A stretch of DNA of 64,000 nucleotides. Source: Sulfurovum sp. XGS-02. Its GTDB lineage: Bacteria; Campylobacterota; Campylobacteria; Campylobacterales; Sulfurovaceae. Below the pieces are notes generated by a model. The model was not told the origin of the DNA, ran no database searches, and worked only from the letters and a program-made list of their open reading frames with translations. Of the stretch, positions 55,641-64,000 are shown piece after piece. The stretch spans positions 1,798,001-1,862,000 of the forward strand of contig NZ_CP093312.1 of NCBI RefSeq assembly GCF_023213175.1, given 5' to 3'. Numbering within the stretch: the stretch's first letter is position 1; the number at the start of each line of letters is the position of its first letter. The translations under genes were made by a program, and so were the position numbers.

Positions 55641-56522
55641 TTAACTCTTAGTGATGACACCATTATTGTCTAAAGAGAGAATAAAAACCCTGAATTGAGG
55701 GAATCGTGCCTGCAGTGCCTGTGCTATTTTATTGGCATCTTTCTCGTATGCAAGGTTAAAAAAAGTGGAACCTGAACCTGAAAGCGTACTCATCAGTGCA
55801 CCATGTTTCAGTGCCAACTTCTGTACATCGAACAGTTCAGGCATCATTTTCATTCGTCTTGCCTGATGCAGCTTATCTTTGGATGCGATACGCAAAAGGT
55901 CCCAGGATTCGCTCATAAAAAGTGCTGTCATATAAGACGAGCGTGAGAGTGAATAGACGGTCTCTTCTTTTCTGTACATTTTGGGCAGGACAGTACGCGA
56001 TTTTGCCGTAGATATCGTACGGTTAGGTACGACCACTACCGCTTTGAGATAATCAGGCATACGTCTTTTTTTGCTGTAAACCCTGTCACCTTCTACACAG
56101 GCGACATTGAATCCGCCCATCACTGCCGGTGTGATGTTGTCCGGGTGATGCTCATAGCGTAATGCATGGTTGAGTATTTCTCTTTTGTTGTATCTCTTGC
56201 CCGCCGCAGTATACGCTGCACTCAATGCAGCCACGATCACCGCAGAAGAACTTCCCAATCCTCTTGAGATGGGAATACGGTTATGAAATTCAAATCTAAA
56301 ATTATCCTCTCTTCCGGTCAGTCTTTTGTAATTTTCATTGAAAATACTTAAGAAGAGGGAATTTTTCTTTATTTTAGGATTGTCATCACCCTCCCCATGT
56401 GTAGAGAGACTCAAAAATTTTGAAGGTGTGATCGTGATTTCATTTCTTAGGTCTACTGCAAGCCCCAAGGTATCAAATCCGGGGCCTAGGTTTGCAGAGG
56501 TTGCAGGTACGCTTATAAACAT
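55641..56522 (-). CDS. thrB: Homoserine kinase
   Basis: About 293 residues from the ATG at 56522, where AAGGA lies six bases upstream and the standard opening [20 protein letters not shown] begins; an ATG one codon earlier and a longer in-frame start at 56561 exist. The GHMP kinase ATP-loop is [19 protein letters not shown] (~85-103), and the C-terminal motif [14 protein letters not shown] is intact. It phosphorylates homoserine in threonine synthesis. It leads ylxR by 36 nt; threonine genes otherwise are not adjacent. Confidence 0.93.
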   Translation of the reverse strand: MFISVPATSANLGPGFDTLGLAVDLRNEITITPSKFLSLSTHGEGDDNPKIKKNSLFLSIFNENYKRLTGREDNFRFEFHNRIPISRGLGSSSAVIVAALSAAYTAAGKRYNKREILNHALRYEHHPDNITPAVMGGFNVACVEGDRVYSKKRRMPDYLKAVVVVPNRTISTAKSRTVLPKMYRKEETVYSLSRSSYMTALFMSESWDLLRIASKDKLHQARRMKMMPELFDVQKLALKHGALMSTLSGSGSTFFNLAYEKDANKIAQALQARFPQFRVFILSLDNNGVITKS

Positions 56523-56620
56523 CATTGTCCTTATTTTGAACGCTTTTAGAGGGATCTCCAAAAACTACGCTGACACTTTGTCAACTTCAGCTGTTCGATC
56601 ATGCGACAGATCACAGGATT

Positions 56621-57091
56621 CTAAACAGCTGGAAGTATGTACTCAGGTGTTGATTCTTCATCCAATTCAAGATCTTGAATACTCTGAGGCAATGTAAATT
56701 TTACATTGATCGCTTGTTCAAATTTTTTTGTAATTATAGTCTCTTTTTCCTTGATAAAATAAAGGTTTCCTACCGCTTTGATAGGTTCCCCTTCATTTAA
56801 TGCAAAACCGCTGCATCCGACACACTTTATCCCCTGCAGGATCTCTATCGTTTTAAGCATGATATAGGTGAGTTTTATCGCCATATAGGAGCCGGGACCC
56901 CTGGTATAGATGATCCTGCTGATATCGTATTTGTCCAGGCATGTTTTGATCAGTGGCAAAAGGATCTCGGAAGTTTTTAGTTCACTGGAGATAGTATCGA
57001 TCAGCTTACCCTCTTCATAGACCCCCAGCAACAGAGGCGAAGAGATAGATATAACGAGGAGTTCGTATCTCTTAGGCAAAGCTTTTTGCAA
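56621..57091 (-). CDS. tsaB: Short TsaB-like tRNA t6A synthesis protein
   Basis: A 156-residue protein, markedly shorter than E. coli TsaB (231). ELLVISISSPLLLGVYEEGKLID corresponds to the N-terminal IDTS-type strand pair, though the usual Asp is replaced by Ser. YTRGPGSYMAIKLTYIMLKTIEILQGIKCVGCSGFAL matches the GPGSFTGLRIG region. With TsaD/TsaE/TsaC it forms threonylcarbamoyl-adenosine on tRNAs. Only one lobe of the ASKHA fold seems complete, so it may be a dimerising scaffold. The start is TTG 57091 (overlapping lpxC by 20 nt) or TTG 57079. Confidence 0.75.
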   Translation of the reverse strand: MQKALPKRYELLVISISSPLLLGVYEEGKLIDTISSELKTSEILLPLIKTCLDKYDISRIIYTRGPGSYMAIKLTYIMLKTIEILQGIKCVGCSGFALNEGEPIKAVGNLYFIKEKETIITKKFEQAINVKFTLPQSIQDLELDEESTPEYILPAV

Positions 57092-57956
57092 ATGCTCTAC
57101 TTTGTAACTCTTCTACAGCGACAAGATCATAGTTCTTACTGTCTGAGAGCAATTTAGATGTAAGTTTATAATTCAAATCATGACTGCCTGCAAAGGATTC
57201 ATATTTTGCCAGTATATTATGACCGGAGACCAACATATCACCCATGGCATCCAAGATCTTATGTCTTGCAAATTCATTCTCAAAACGCAACCCTTCAGGA
57301 TTGAGCACTTTATGATCATCAAGCCCTATGGCATTTTGCAGTGTTGCACCCAGTGCCAAATTTTGACTTTGCAAATACTGTATATCTTTCGCAAATCCGA
57401 ATGTTCTTGCTCTTGCGATCTCTTCTACAAACGCTTTGGTACTGAACTCAAAATGCTCCTGCTGATCACCGATGACCGGATGGTCAAACTTGATACGAAA
57501 GTCAAACTCTGCACTCTCATGCGGGAAGAGACGCACAAATTTATCACCTTCACGTACCTCAACAGGCTGCTTCACACGGATGATTTTCTTTAGAGCATCC
57601 TGTTCGTGAATCCCTGCCTCTTCCAACAAAAGACAAAAAGAGATGGAGGAACCATCCATGATCGGCATCTCATTCCCATCCACGATCACACGCATATTGT
57701 CTATACCATAGGCGTAGACAGCAGAGAGAAAATGCTCGATGGTCGAGATATACCCTTTCTCATTCCCTATGACCGTTGCCATACGTGTATCAATGACCGA
57801 GTCAGGAGAAAGCGGTATTCTCATCGCCAGGTCTTCACGGTAAAACATAATACCCGAATCTACATCCAGCGGTTCAAGTCTCAACTTGATCGGTTCACCT
57901 TTATGCAGACCTATACCTACAACTTCCACAGCTTTTTTCAGTGTTCTTTGTTGCAT
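57072..57956 (-). CDS. lpxC: UDP-3-O-acyl-N-acetylglucosamine deacetylase
   Basis: About 294 residues from the ATG at 57956, which has a strong AAAGGAGGAAGTG site; a start 18 nt earlier is unlikely. It opens QQRTLKKAVEVVGIGLHKGEPI. Zinc ligands lie in STIEHFLSAVYAYGIDN (His of the EHF/HxxSA motif) and HKILDAMGDMLVSGH; AFVEEIARARTFGF is also typical. It commits lipid A synthesis at the cytoplasmic membrane. Levels are usually controlled by FtsH. Confidence 0.95.
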   Translation of the reverse strand: MQQRTLKKAVEVVGIGLHKGEPIKLRLEPLDVDSGIMFYREDLAMRIPLSPDSVIDTRMATVIGNEKGYISTIEHFLSAVYAYGIDNMRVIVDGNEMPIMDGSSISFCLLLEEAGIHEQDALKKIIRVKQPVEVREGDKFVRLFPHESAEFDFRIKFDHPVIGDQQEHFEFSTKAFVEEIARARTFGFAKDIQYLQSQNLALGATLQNAIGLDDHKVLNPEGLRFENEFARHKILDAMGDMLVSGHNILAKYESFAGSHDLNYKLTSKLLSDSKNYDLVAVEELQSRAFAKSFA

Positions 57957-58048
57957 CACTTCCTCCTTTCTCATTTTTTATTGGCGTATTATAGTATAAT
58001 ATAATAATTATTGCAAAGTGTATACTTTTGCTCTGTATAATTTTTAGG

Positions 58049-59440
58049 CTATTTACCTTGAATGATCTTGTCTGCAGCCTTAAAAACATTGTCCACATTC
58101 TTTCTGATCCACTCTTGGTCAAACCATTCTACCGGTCTGACCTCTATACCTTGAACCAAAAGGCCAAAATGGAGGTGATCACCCAATGCCAGACCCGAAA
58201 CACCTGTTTTTGCTATGGCATCTCCCGCTTTTACTTCATCACCTTCGCTAACCAAGAGTTGAGAACAGTGCCCATAGAGTGAATAAAGACCCAAACCATG
58301 ATCGATCATAGGCATATTTCCATAGATCCCATTTTCATTGGCAAAAACGACCTTACCATCATTAGAGGTTTTGATCGTCGCCATTTTTGTACTGGCCAGG
58401 TCATATCCTACATGATATGAGAGGGAGACTTCATTCTCCTTGCTCCCATAGTAGTAATGTCTCTCATCACCGTAACTTGCAACCTTCTGTCCGTTTCTAA
58501 GCGGGTAGAATTTTTTTATTTTCCAACTTTCCAGTACATCAGAAGAGAGCTCTTTACTTAAAGAGTGGATCAAAGCTTCATTCTTTAAACGCATCGTTTC
58601 ATTGATCGCTTTTAACTTTTCGAGTTTATTGTCGATATGCGCATACTCAGGGTCACTTGATGCAAGATCTGTGATCTTCCCGTCTATGAAGTTATCTTTT
58701 GCCCTGATCCATGAAACTTTATACTGATGGTTTTTGACATAAAAAGGGATACCCACAGTACGTTCGTTTTTCGCAGCATCTATCGCAACCACTTTCGCTT
58801 TAAACTCTGTATCTGTAAATGGCCATGCAATAAGCGCCGCATAATATCCTTCTTTTTTATAAGGCTGTGCTTTAAACTTTGTCTCACCGACTTCTATATA
58901 GAGTCTATCCAGATTCTCATCATCTGCTTGAAATACGACCAAAGCACTCCCGCCTTGGGTAATACTGTAGGAGTTTGCAACGACATTGACATTGGGTCTT
59001 GTATAATCCACATTGATGTCGATCACTTTTTCACTCTTATTCCCCTGGGAAAAGTTCCATAGACTGCTGTCAGTGACCACAACTTTTAATTTTAGTTTAG
59101 TTGCTTTTGCATCGAGTGTTTTACTTTGAGGATAGTTCACCAGAAGCATTTGTTCTTTTGGTTTTCCTTCCAACGTTCCCTCTCCAACGATCAGACTGTT
59201 GGTGCCGTCACTCAGGATCAATTGAAAGCTTTTTAATCCTTCATTGTCAGCAAGTTTCACTTTCAACGGGTCCTTGCGGTTCCAAAAGAGATGTTGTTCA
59301 CTATGTACTGTCGGTACTTCTCTTTCAAACTCCGGTGCCGTATATACATACCCTGCTCCCGCAACTAAAGCCAACAATACAACTAAAAATAATCCGCCCA
59401 CTAGTTTTGCTCCGCTTTTTTTACCACTTCTATTTCTCAT
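58049..59440 (-). CDS. Membrane-anchored M23 family metallopeptidase (LytM)
   Basis: A 463-residue protein with an N-terminal signal anchor (KLVGGLFLVVLLALVAGAGYVYT, residues ~13-35), a long beta-rich periplasmic region (~50-320) and a C-terminal LytM domain (~335-450). The zinc site is visible as SYHVGYDLAS (H-x3-D) and GDHLHFGLLV (HxH). It likely cleaves peptidoglycan cross-links and may shape the cell, as Csd/Pgp peptidases do in Helicobacter and Campylobacter, but its family is different in the N-terminal part. It overlaps the DHH gene by 11 nt. Confidence 0.88.
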   Translation of the reverse strand: MRNRSGKKSGAKLVGGLFLVVLLALVAGAGYVYTAPEFEREVPTVHSEQHLFWNRKDPLKVKLADNEGLKSFQLILSDGTNSLIVGEGTLEGKPKEQMLLVNYPQSKTLDAKATKLKLKVVVTDSSLWNFSQGNKSEKVIDINVDYTRPNVNVVANSYSITQGGSALVVFQADDENLDRLYIEVGETKFKAQPYKKEGYYAALIAWPFTDTEFKAKVVAIDAAKNERTVGIPFYVKNHQYKVSWIRAKDNFIDGKITDLASSDPEYAHIDNKLEKLKAINETMRLKNEALIHSLSKELSSDVLESWKIKKFYPLRNGQKVASYGDERHYYYGSKENEVSLSYHVGYDLASTKMATIKTSNDGKVVFANENGIYGNMPMIDHGLGLYSLYGHCSQLLVSEGDEVKAGDAIAKTGVSGLALGDHLHFGLLVQGIEVRPVEWFDQEWIRKNVDNVFKAADKIIQGK

Positions 59441-60410
59441 CCAATAATCCTAACTCTTCTATCTTTTCTAAAATTGTATCGATACTTTCTTGTAATCCGC
59501 ATTGTGACCCCCTATCATCCAAGATGAACCCTGCAGCCACCTTATGCCCACCGCCACCAAAGGCCATTGCCACTTTGGAGACATCCACTTTCTTACTGCG
59601 CAAAGAGATACGAATACCCTGCTCCAGTTCCATGGCAAATATCGCTATCTCTACCGTCGCTAAAGACCTGGCGTAGTCGACCACACCCTCCATATCCGGT
59701 ACAGTCGCACCTGATGCACGTATATCTTCCTTGGTCACCATCAGTGCAGCTATCTCCGCGTCATGGTATAAAGACAAAGAGCCCAAAGCCCTTTGCAAAA
59801 TACGCAATGAACTCAAAGGCCGTCTCTGGGTGAAGTGACGGGCAATTTCATCAGGTAAAGCACCTGCCTGAACAAGCTCTTTTGCTACGGTAAACACTTC
59901 TTCATTGACCGAAGAGGTTGTAAAGAACCGTGTATCTGAGAGCAGTGCTGTGTAAAAACAGCTTGCTGCATCAGCCTTGATAGGATAAAGTGCTTTAAAC
60001 AAGGCAAATGCCACCTGTGATGCAGAGGCATACTCTGGTATCACCACGTTGATACTCCCGTAGCGTGTATTGCTCTGATGGTGATCGATATTGATAATAT
60101 CTCGCCCCTTTAGATCAAACCCCAGCCTATCCACACTCCCGCAGTCGCAGGAGATTATCACACTGTCAGCATAATCGATATGATGCTTGATCTTTTTAAA
60201 GTTTGGCAGAAAATCAAGATAAAGCGGTAACTCCGTTGAAGCATTGACTATTTCAACCTTTAATCTTTTATCACTACTTAACAATCCATAGATACCCAAC
60301 GCCGTTCCTAACGTATCTGCATCCGGGTTCAGATGGGAAAGTATGGTGATAGAACCCGCATCTTCTATCTTGTTTCGGACTTCATCATAGGGGAGGCTCT
60401 CACGTATCAT
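59430..60410 (-). CDS. DHH-DHHA1 phosphoesterase (NrnA-like oligoribonuclease/pAp phosphatase)
   Basis: A 326-residue enzyme. DHH-domain motifs: TILSHLNPDADTLGTALG, VIISCDCGSVDRLGF, NIDHHQSNTRYG (the DHH) and LFKALYPIKADAASCFYTALLSDTRFF; the DHHA1 C-terminus has AFGGGGHKVAAGFIL. NrnA-like enzymes degrade nanoRNAs or 3'-phosphoadenosine 5'-phosphate; some degrade cyclic-di-AMP intermediates. It is followed by the M23 gene with overlapping stop and start (GATGAGAAATAG). Confidence 0.9.
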   Translation of the reverse strand: MIRESLPYDEVRNKIEDAGSITILSHLNPDADTLGTALGIYGLLSSDKRLKVEIVNASTELPLYLDFLPNFKKIKHHIDYADSVIISCDCGSVDRLGFDLKGRDIINIDHHQSNTRYGSINVVIPEYASASQVAFALFKALYPIKADAASCFYTALLSDTRFFTTSSVNEEVFTVAKELVQAGALPDEIARHFTQRRPLSSLRILQRALGSLSLYHDAEIAALMVTKEDIRASGATVPDMEGVVDYARSLATVEIAIFAMELEQGIRISLRSKKVDVSKVAMAFGGGGHKVAAGFILDDRGSQCGLQESIDTILEKIEELGLLDEK

Positions 60411-60476
60411 TTTATTCTTTCTTGGTTTAATTCACACGGTCAGAGATTATATACAAAGAGTATTAATAAAGTGTTA

Positions 60477-61295
60477 CTACTCCACCTTCATAGACAGATC
60501 GATCCAATTTGCCTGATGAATGATCGAGCCTGAACTGATCGCATCGACTCCAGTACTTGCTATCTCTTCGATCGTTTCAAGGGTTACATTACCGCTGGCC
60601 TCGAGCAGAATATGGGGGAAGTTTTCATTTCTGTATGCAACGACTTTAGCGGTCTCTTCTGTTGACATATTGTCGCACATCACGATATCTGCTCCTGCTT
60701 TCATCGCTGTTTTCACCATCTCAAGGCTTTCACACTCTATCTCAACCTTCGAAGTAAAGGGTATTTTCTGTCGTACCTCTTTCATAAAGGCATCCAGATC
60801 CTCTATGGTCTGCAGATGTGTATCTTTGAGCATAAGACAGTCATCCAGGCCCATACGGTGATTGATCCCTCCGCCGCAGCGTACGGCATATTTCTCAAAC
60901 TCTCGCAGTAAAGGTCTGGTTTTTCTTGTATCCAGCAACTTCACACCCGTATCTTTGATGGCATCCACATACTTAGCCGTCAAAGTCGCTACAGAACTTG
61001 CATGAATGACCATATCCAAAATAGAACGTTCCAAAGAGAGAATGGTTTTAGAATCTCCTGAGATAAAAAGAAGTTTTTCACCTTTGCTGAAGCGACTCCC
61101 GTCAGATTTTTCCCACTCCAGTGTCAGGTCATACATCTTTGCCAGGGTTTCGACATACTCTTGCCCCGCAAGTACACCATCACTCTTAGCAATGATATAT
61201 GCCCGTATGGATTTACTCGTACTGATACGCGAGAAAAGGTCTCCGCGCCCCAGGTCTTCAGCTACTAAAGCCTTTAAAAATCTCTCTTTTAACAT
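60477..61295 (-). CDS. nadC: Quinolinate phosphoribosyltransferase (nicotinate-nucleotide pyrophosphorylase)
   Basis: A 272-residue enzyme of de novo NAD synthesis. EDLGRGDLFSRI (start), LDTRKTRPLLREFEKYAVRCGGGINHRMGLDD (PRPP/substrate loop) and VEIECESLEMVKTAMKAGADIVMCDNMS are standard; the C-terminus has LLEASGNVTLETIEEIASTGVDAISSGSI. It converts quinolinate and PRPP to nicotinate mononucleotide. Its start shares one base with the nadA stop, so the two are translationally coupled. Confidence 0.96.
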   Translation of the reverse strand: MLKERFLKALVAEDLGRGDLFSRISTSKSIRAYIIAKSDGVLAGQEYVETLAKMYDLTLEWEKSDGSRFSKGEKLLFISGDSKTILSLERSILDMVIHASSVATLTAKYVDAIKDTGVKLLDTRKTRPLLREFEKYAVRCGGGINHRMGLDDCLMLKDTHLQTIEDLDAFMKEVRQKIPFTSKVEIECESLEMVKTAMKAGADIVMCDNMSTEETAKVVAYRNENFPHILLEASGNVTLETIEEIASTGVDAISSGSIIHQANWIDLSMKVE

Positions 61296-62302
61296 TATTT
61301 TATCGCCAACATACGTTCTAATGCCACATTGGCATATTTGATCGTATCGGGGTCCACTACGATCTCATTGATAGGCTGGTTATCTTCTATGGACTTGAGT
61401 GTATTGTACAAGTCTTCCAGAGTGGTTTCATTCATCGTAGGACACTCCGGTTTGGTGGAAGAGAGTACATAGGTATTTCCCTTTCTCATTCTGTTCACAA
61501 GATTGTACTCTGTACCTATGGCTACTTTTTGTTCAGGGTCGAGCTCATTGACATACTTGATAAGCTGTGAGGTAGAACCTGAAAAATCTGCTGCAAGCAC
61601 CACACTTGGGTCACATTCGGGGTGTACGGCTATTTTAATGCCTGGGTACTTGTTTCGGTAGAACTCTACATCATCGACCGTAAAGAGTTGATGGACAGAA
61701 CAGAAACCGTTAAAACAGATGATATCCGCTTCTTTAGGATCACACTCTTTCCCCTCTTCCTCTACACCGATCACACAAGACTTCAATCCCATCTGTATCG
61801 CGAAATTCTGTCCCAGACATCGATCCGGAACAAAGAGGATCTTCTTCCCGCTCTCCAAACCTTTCTCGATGATCTTGTATGCATTGGAAGATGTACATAC
61901 CAGTCCGCCCATCTTTCCTACCTTTGCCTTAACCGAAGCATCAGAGTTAATATAGGTAATAGGCAGGATATCCTCTTTGGCGATACCTCTATCTACCATA
62001 TACTGTACCGATTCGTCAAAATACGATCCATCCATCATACGTGCCATAGCACAACACGCGATTTTTGGCATGAGCACACGTTTTTCAGGGGCAATGACCT
62101 TGACACTTTGGCCCATGAAACCGACACCGCAAAAAACGACCCAAGGATTTGTATCTGCCTGGCATCTGCGTGCCAGTTCAAGACTGTCCCCAGTGATATC
62201 AGCCATTTCAAATACTTCATCACGCTGATAATAGTGTGCCACAACCGTAACATCCAATTCTTTTTTTAGTCTGTTTATCTCAGCTTTATAATCAATACTC
62301 AT
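61295..62302 (-). CDS. nadA: Quinolinate synthase A
   Basis: A 335-residue [4Fe-4S] enzyme making quinolinate from iminoaspartate and dihydroxyacetone phosphate. VVAHYYQRDEVFEMADITGDSLELAR is the N-terminal substrate site; Cys ligands are in FCGVGFMGQ, CFNGFCSVH and TKPECPTMNETTLEDL; HPECDPSVV is also typical. It precedes nadC directly. nadB is not in the window. It diverges from plsY across an 80-nt promoter region. Confidence 0.96.
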   Translation of the reverse strand: MSIDYKAEINRLKKELDVTVVAHYYQRDEVFEMADITGDSLELARRCQADTNPWVVFCGVGFMGQSVKVIAPEKRVLMPKIACCAMARMMDGSYFDESVQYMVDRGIAKEDILPITYINSDASVKAKVGKMGGLVCTSSNAYKIIEKGLESGKKILFVPDRCLGQNFAIQMGLKSCVIGVEEEGKECDPKEADIICFNGFCSVHQLFTVDDVEFYRNKYPGIKIAVHPECDPSVVLAADFSGSTSQLIKYVNELDPEQKVAIGTEYNLVNRMRKGNTYVLSSTKPECPTMNETTLEDLYNTLKSIEDNQPINEIVVDPDTIKYANVALERMLAIK

Positions 62303-62382
62303 CTTATATATCCTTAACTATTGTGGCTATTTTATCAAAATTCGGTTAAAATTGCAGTATAAATTTTAATTGTGGACAAATC

Positions 62383-63006
62383 ATGGACTTTTTAACAAAT
62401 CAGAATATTTTACTCTATCTTGCAGCCTATCTTATATCGGGGATCCCATTTGGATACCTACTCGCTAAAAAGTTTGCTGGTGTGGATATCAAAGAGGCCG
62501 GAAGCGGGAATATCGGTGCGACCAATGTACTTCGTGTGGTCAAAGAACAAGACCCAAAACTGGCAAAAAAACTAGGGGCGATCACACTCTTTTTGGACGC
62601 TATCAAAGGTGCACTTGTGATACTCATAGCGATGATGCTCAATGCACCCGAAAGTGTACTCTGGACCCTTGCAGTACTTGCTGTTGTGGGCCACTGTTTT
62701 TCGGCATTTTTGTTTTTTGAAGGAGGAAAAGGTGTGGCAACCGGCTTTGGTGTACTCCTCGTCATGATGCCTAAACCTGCACTCATAGCCATTGTGGTAT
62801 GGTTGATAGCCGCTAAAGGGCTGAAGATCTCATCACTCTCGTCACTTATTGGACTTGCAGCGTTCATTGTGGCCTCTTATGTCATTTATCCCGAAGTGCC
62901 TGGTATAGGTTCCCATGCACCGATCTGGATCATTGCCTTTATCATCTTTTATAAACATATTCCAAATATCGTAAGACTTTTCAAAAAAGAAGAAGGCAAG
63001 GTCTGA
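62383..63006 (+). CDS. plsY: Glycerol-3-phosphate acyltransferase PlsY
   Basis: A 207-residue membrane protein with about five to seven helices. Conserved motifs are SGIPFGYLLAKKFAGVDIKEAGSGNIGATNVLRV (motif 1), GHCFSAFLFFEGGKGVATGFG (motif 2) and the final KHIPNIVRLFKKEE (motif 3). It uses acyl-phosphate from PlsX to start phospholipid synthesis. folB follows after one base. Confidence 0.95.
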   Translation: MDFLTNQNILLYLAAYLISGIPFGYLLAKKFAGVDIKEAGSGNIGATNVLRVVKEQDPKLAKKLGAITLFLDAIKGALVILIAMMLNAPESVLWTLAVLAVVGHCFSAFLFFEGGKGVATGFGVLLVMMPKPALIAIVVWLIAAKGLKISSLSSLIGLAAFIVASYVIYPEVPGIGSHAPIWIIAFIIFYKHIPNIVRLFKKEEGKV

Positions 63007-63007
63007 T

Positions 63008-63334
63008 ATGACCATACACATAGAGGATCTGACTTTTGATGTGATCATCGGCTTACTGGACTTTGAAAGAGACAGACCCCAGCGTGTCATCATCAATCTT
63101 CAAGCCTCTTATGATTACAGCGATGATCAATTTATCGATTACGCAGATATGGTACTGCTGATACAAAATGAGCTCAAAGAAAAACGTTATGAACTTTTAG
63201 AGAATGCACTTTTAGGACTCAAAGAATTACTCTATACAACCTACCCGCAGCTTCAGACACTTTCACTCAAAATTTCTAAACCCGATATCTTACCCCAATG
63301 CACGGTTTCCTTAAGTAAAACTTGGAATTTTTAA
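63008..63334 (+). CDS. folB: Dihydroneopterin aldolase-like protein
   Basis: A 108-residue T-fold protein. IHIEDLTFDVIIGLLDFERDRPQRVIINL (with the substrate-loop G-x-x-x-x-E/R-pattern), DYADMVLLIQNELKEKRYELLENALLGLKELL and ISKPDILPQCTVSLSKTW follow the FolB layout. It is slightly short (typical ~118). It would act in folate synthesis. It is adjacent to plsY (one base) and followed by hsrA after 76 nt. Confidence 0.8.
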   Translation: MTIHIEDLTFDVIIGLLDFERDRPQRVIINLQASYDYSDDQFIDYADMVLLIQNELKEKRYELLENALLGLKELLYTTYPQLQTLSLKISKPDILPQCTVSLSKTWNF

Positions 63335-63364
63335 ATTTTTTTTAAAAAGCGCTCTTTTTTATGT

Positions 63365-63370
63365 TATAAT
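63365..63370 (+). promoter_or_regulatory. Predicted -10 element of hsrA
   Basis: A TATAAT hexamer (in ATGTTATAATTATT), about 40 nt before the hsrA ATG. The T-rich stretch ahead of it replaces a canonical -35 box, as in Campylobacterota. Confidence 0.55.
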
Positions 63371-63410
63371 TATTAAACAAATCTTAAAAGATTAAAAAAA
63401 GGTGCATGTT

Positions 63411-64000
63411 ATGAGAATATTGATCATAGAAAATGAAGTGACACAGAGTAAGACACTTTCAGATACGTTGACGCAAGAGGGTTATCAAAATGATGTAGCT
63501 GAAAATCTTGATGATGCAAGATATTTTCTGCAGATCAGAAACTACGATCTAGTACTACTTGGATGGCCGTCCGGCAGTGATAAGAATCTAGATATCATCT
63601 CTACTATCAAAACAGAAGCACACAAAACCTCTGTCATTGTTCTTTCTGAACGTGAAGACAAAGAGAGTGAGATCAAAGCACTAAGATCCGGTGCCGACGA
63701 CTTTGTCAGAAAACCTCTTGATTATGATATTTTACTGGTACGTATTGAAGCGAAGCTACGCTTTGGTGTTTCTAACATTATCGAAATAGATGACCTTATC
63801 ATCAATCCTGAAGAGGAGAAGATCATCTATGAGGGGGAAGAGATAGAGCTCAAGGGGAAACCATTTGAAGTCTTGACCCATTTGGCCATGCATAAAGATC
63901 AGATCGTCTCTAAAGAGCAGCTGCTTGATGCTATCTGGGAAGAGCCTGAGCTGGTAACACCGAATGTGATCGAAGTCGCTATCAACCAGATCCGTCAAAA
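63411..64000 (+). CDS. hsrA: HsrA/HP1043-type atypical OmpR-family response regulator (3' end outside window)
   Basis: About 196 residues are visible. The receiver domain (MRILIIENEVTQ onward) lacks the phospho-acceptor: where strand beta-3 should end in Asp it reads YDLVLLGWPSG (Gly51), as in the phosphorylation-independent orphan regulator of Helicobacter and Campylobacter. The DNA-binding domain is very close to that protein: KGKPFEVLTHLAMHKDQIVSK, QLLDAIWEEPELVTP and NVIEVAINQIRQ. In those genera it is essential and controls growth and redox homeostasis genes. AAAAGG lies before the ATG. There is no histidine kinase next to it in the visible part. Confidence 0.93.
   Translation, partial: MRILIIENEVTQSKTLSDTLTQEGYQNDVAENLDDARYFLQIRNYDLVLLGWPSGSDKNLDIISTIKTEAHKTSVIVLSEREDKESEIKALRSGADDFVRKPLDYDILLVRIEAKLRFGVSNIIEIDDLIINPEEEKIIYEGEEIELKGKPFEVLTHLAMHKDQIVSKEQLLDAIWEEPELVTPNVIEVAINQIRQ

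Overview
The window looks like a chromosome segment of a sulfur- or hydrogen-oxidising member of the Campylobacterota (Epsilonproteobacteria), close to Sulfurovum/Sulfurimonas. This placement is inferred from content: an HsrA/HP1043-type atypical response regulator at the right end, a shortened TsaB, a Helicobacter Hcp-like cysteine-rich Sel1 protein, stand-alone hemerythrins, a Vitreoscilla-type globin, and many short 4-11 nt gene overlaps. Core genes have moderate GC; the polysaccharide block and the 41.3-44.0 kb interval are clearly AT-richer.

Layout. (1) 1-21.2 kb is a surface-polysaccharide/LPS locus: the end of a UDP-glucose dehydrogenase, a UDP-sugar epimerase, a phosphoethanolamine transferase, a wecB deletion scar, then a rightward run (Wzx flippase, acetyltransferases, pyruvyl-transferase-like protein, glycosyltransferases, WecG/TagA-type transferase, WbaP-type initiating transferase, O-antigen ligase/polymerase) that meets a leftward run (six glycosyltransferase-type genes, intact wecB, an ELM1-like protein and an LpxL/HtrB acyltransferase) at about 13.3 kb. 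(2) 21.3-29.1 kb is housekeeping: hisH-hisA-prmA-ftsH-pssA in tight overlap, then leuA behind a Leu-rich leader peptide, then a hemD-like gene. (3) 29.1-33.8 kb is a nitric-oxide/oxygen-response cluster: HPP membrane protein, Vitreoscilla-type globin, FmdE-like protein, cytochrome c fused to a Spy-like domain, a cysteine-free Crp/Fnr regulator, and two hemerythrins. Three perfect TTGAT-N4-ATCAA operators sit in front of the globin, the cytochrome and the first hemerythrin. (4) 33.9-41.2 kb holds serS, a TPR-like membrane protein, a MacA/MacB-type export system, an exported superoxide reductase, a DUF3147 membrane protein, MntP and a tandem CDGSH protein.

(5) 41.2-44.1 kb is an AT-rich accessory patch with a probable gene remnant, a glycine-zipper lipoprotein, a Sel1-repeat protein, an unknown membrane protein and repeated TCGGGACAAA motifs, bounded by a CAT-anticodon tRNA. 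(6) 44.2-64.0 kb returns to core functions: groESL behind a near-consensus sigma-70 promoter, a structured intergenic RNA candidate plus a 29-aa membrane peptide, a PAS/GGDEF/EAL protein, then a long leftward series (xseA, ubiE, ribD, rimP, rbfA, infB, ylxR, thrB, tsaB, lpxC, M23 peptidase, DHH phosphoesterase, nadC, nadA) and a rightward plsY-folB-hsrA end.

The most interesting elements are the local Crp/Fnr regulon with its operators and unusual effectors, the leuA leader, the internally deleted wecB scar, and the structured RNA candidate downstream of groEL. All functional names come from motif reading without database searches.
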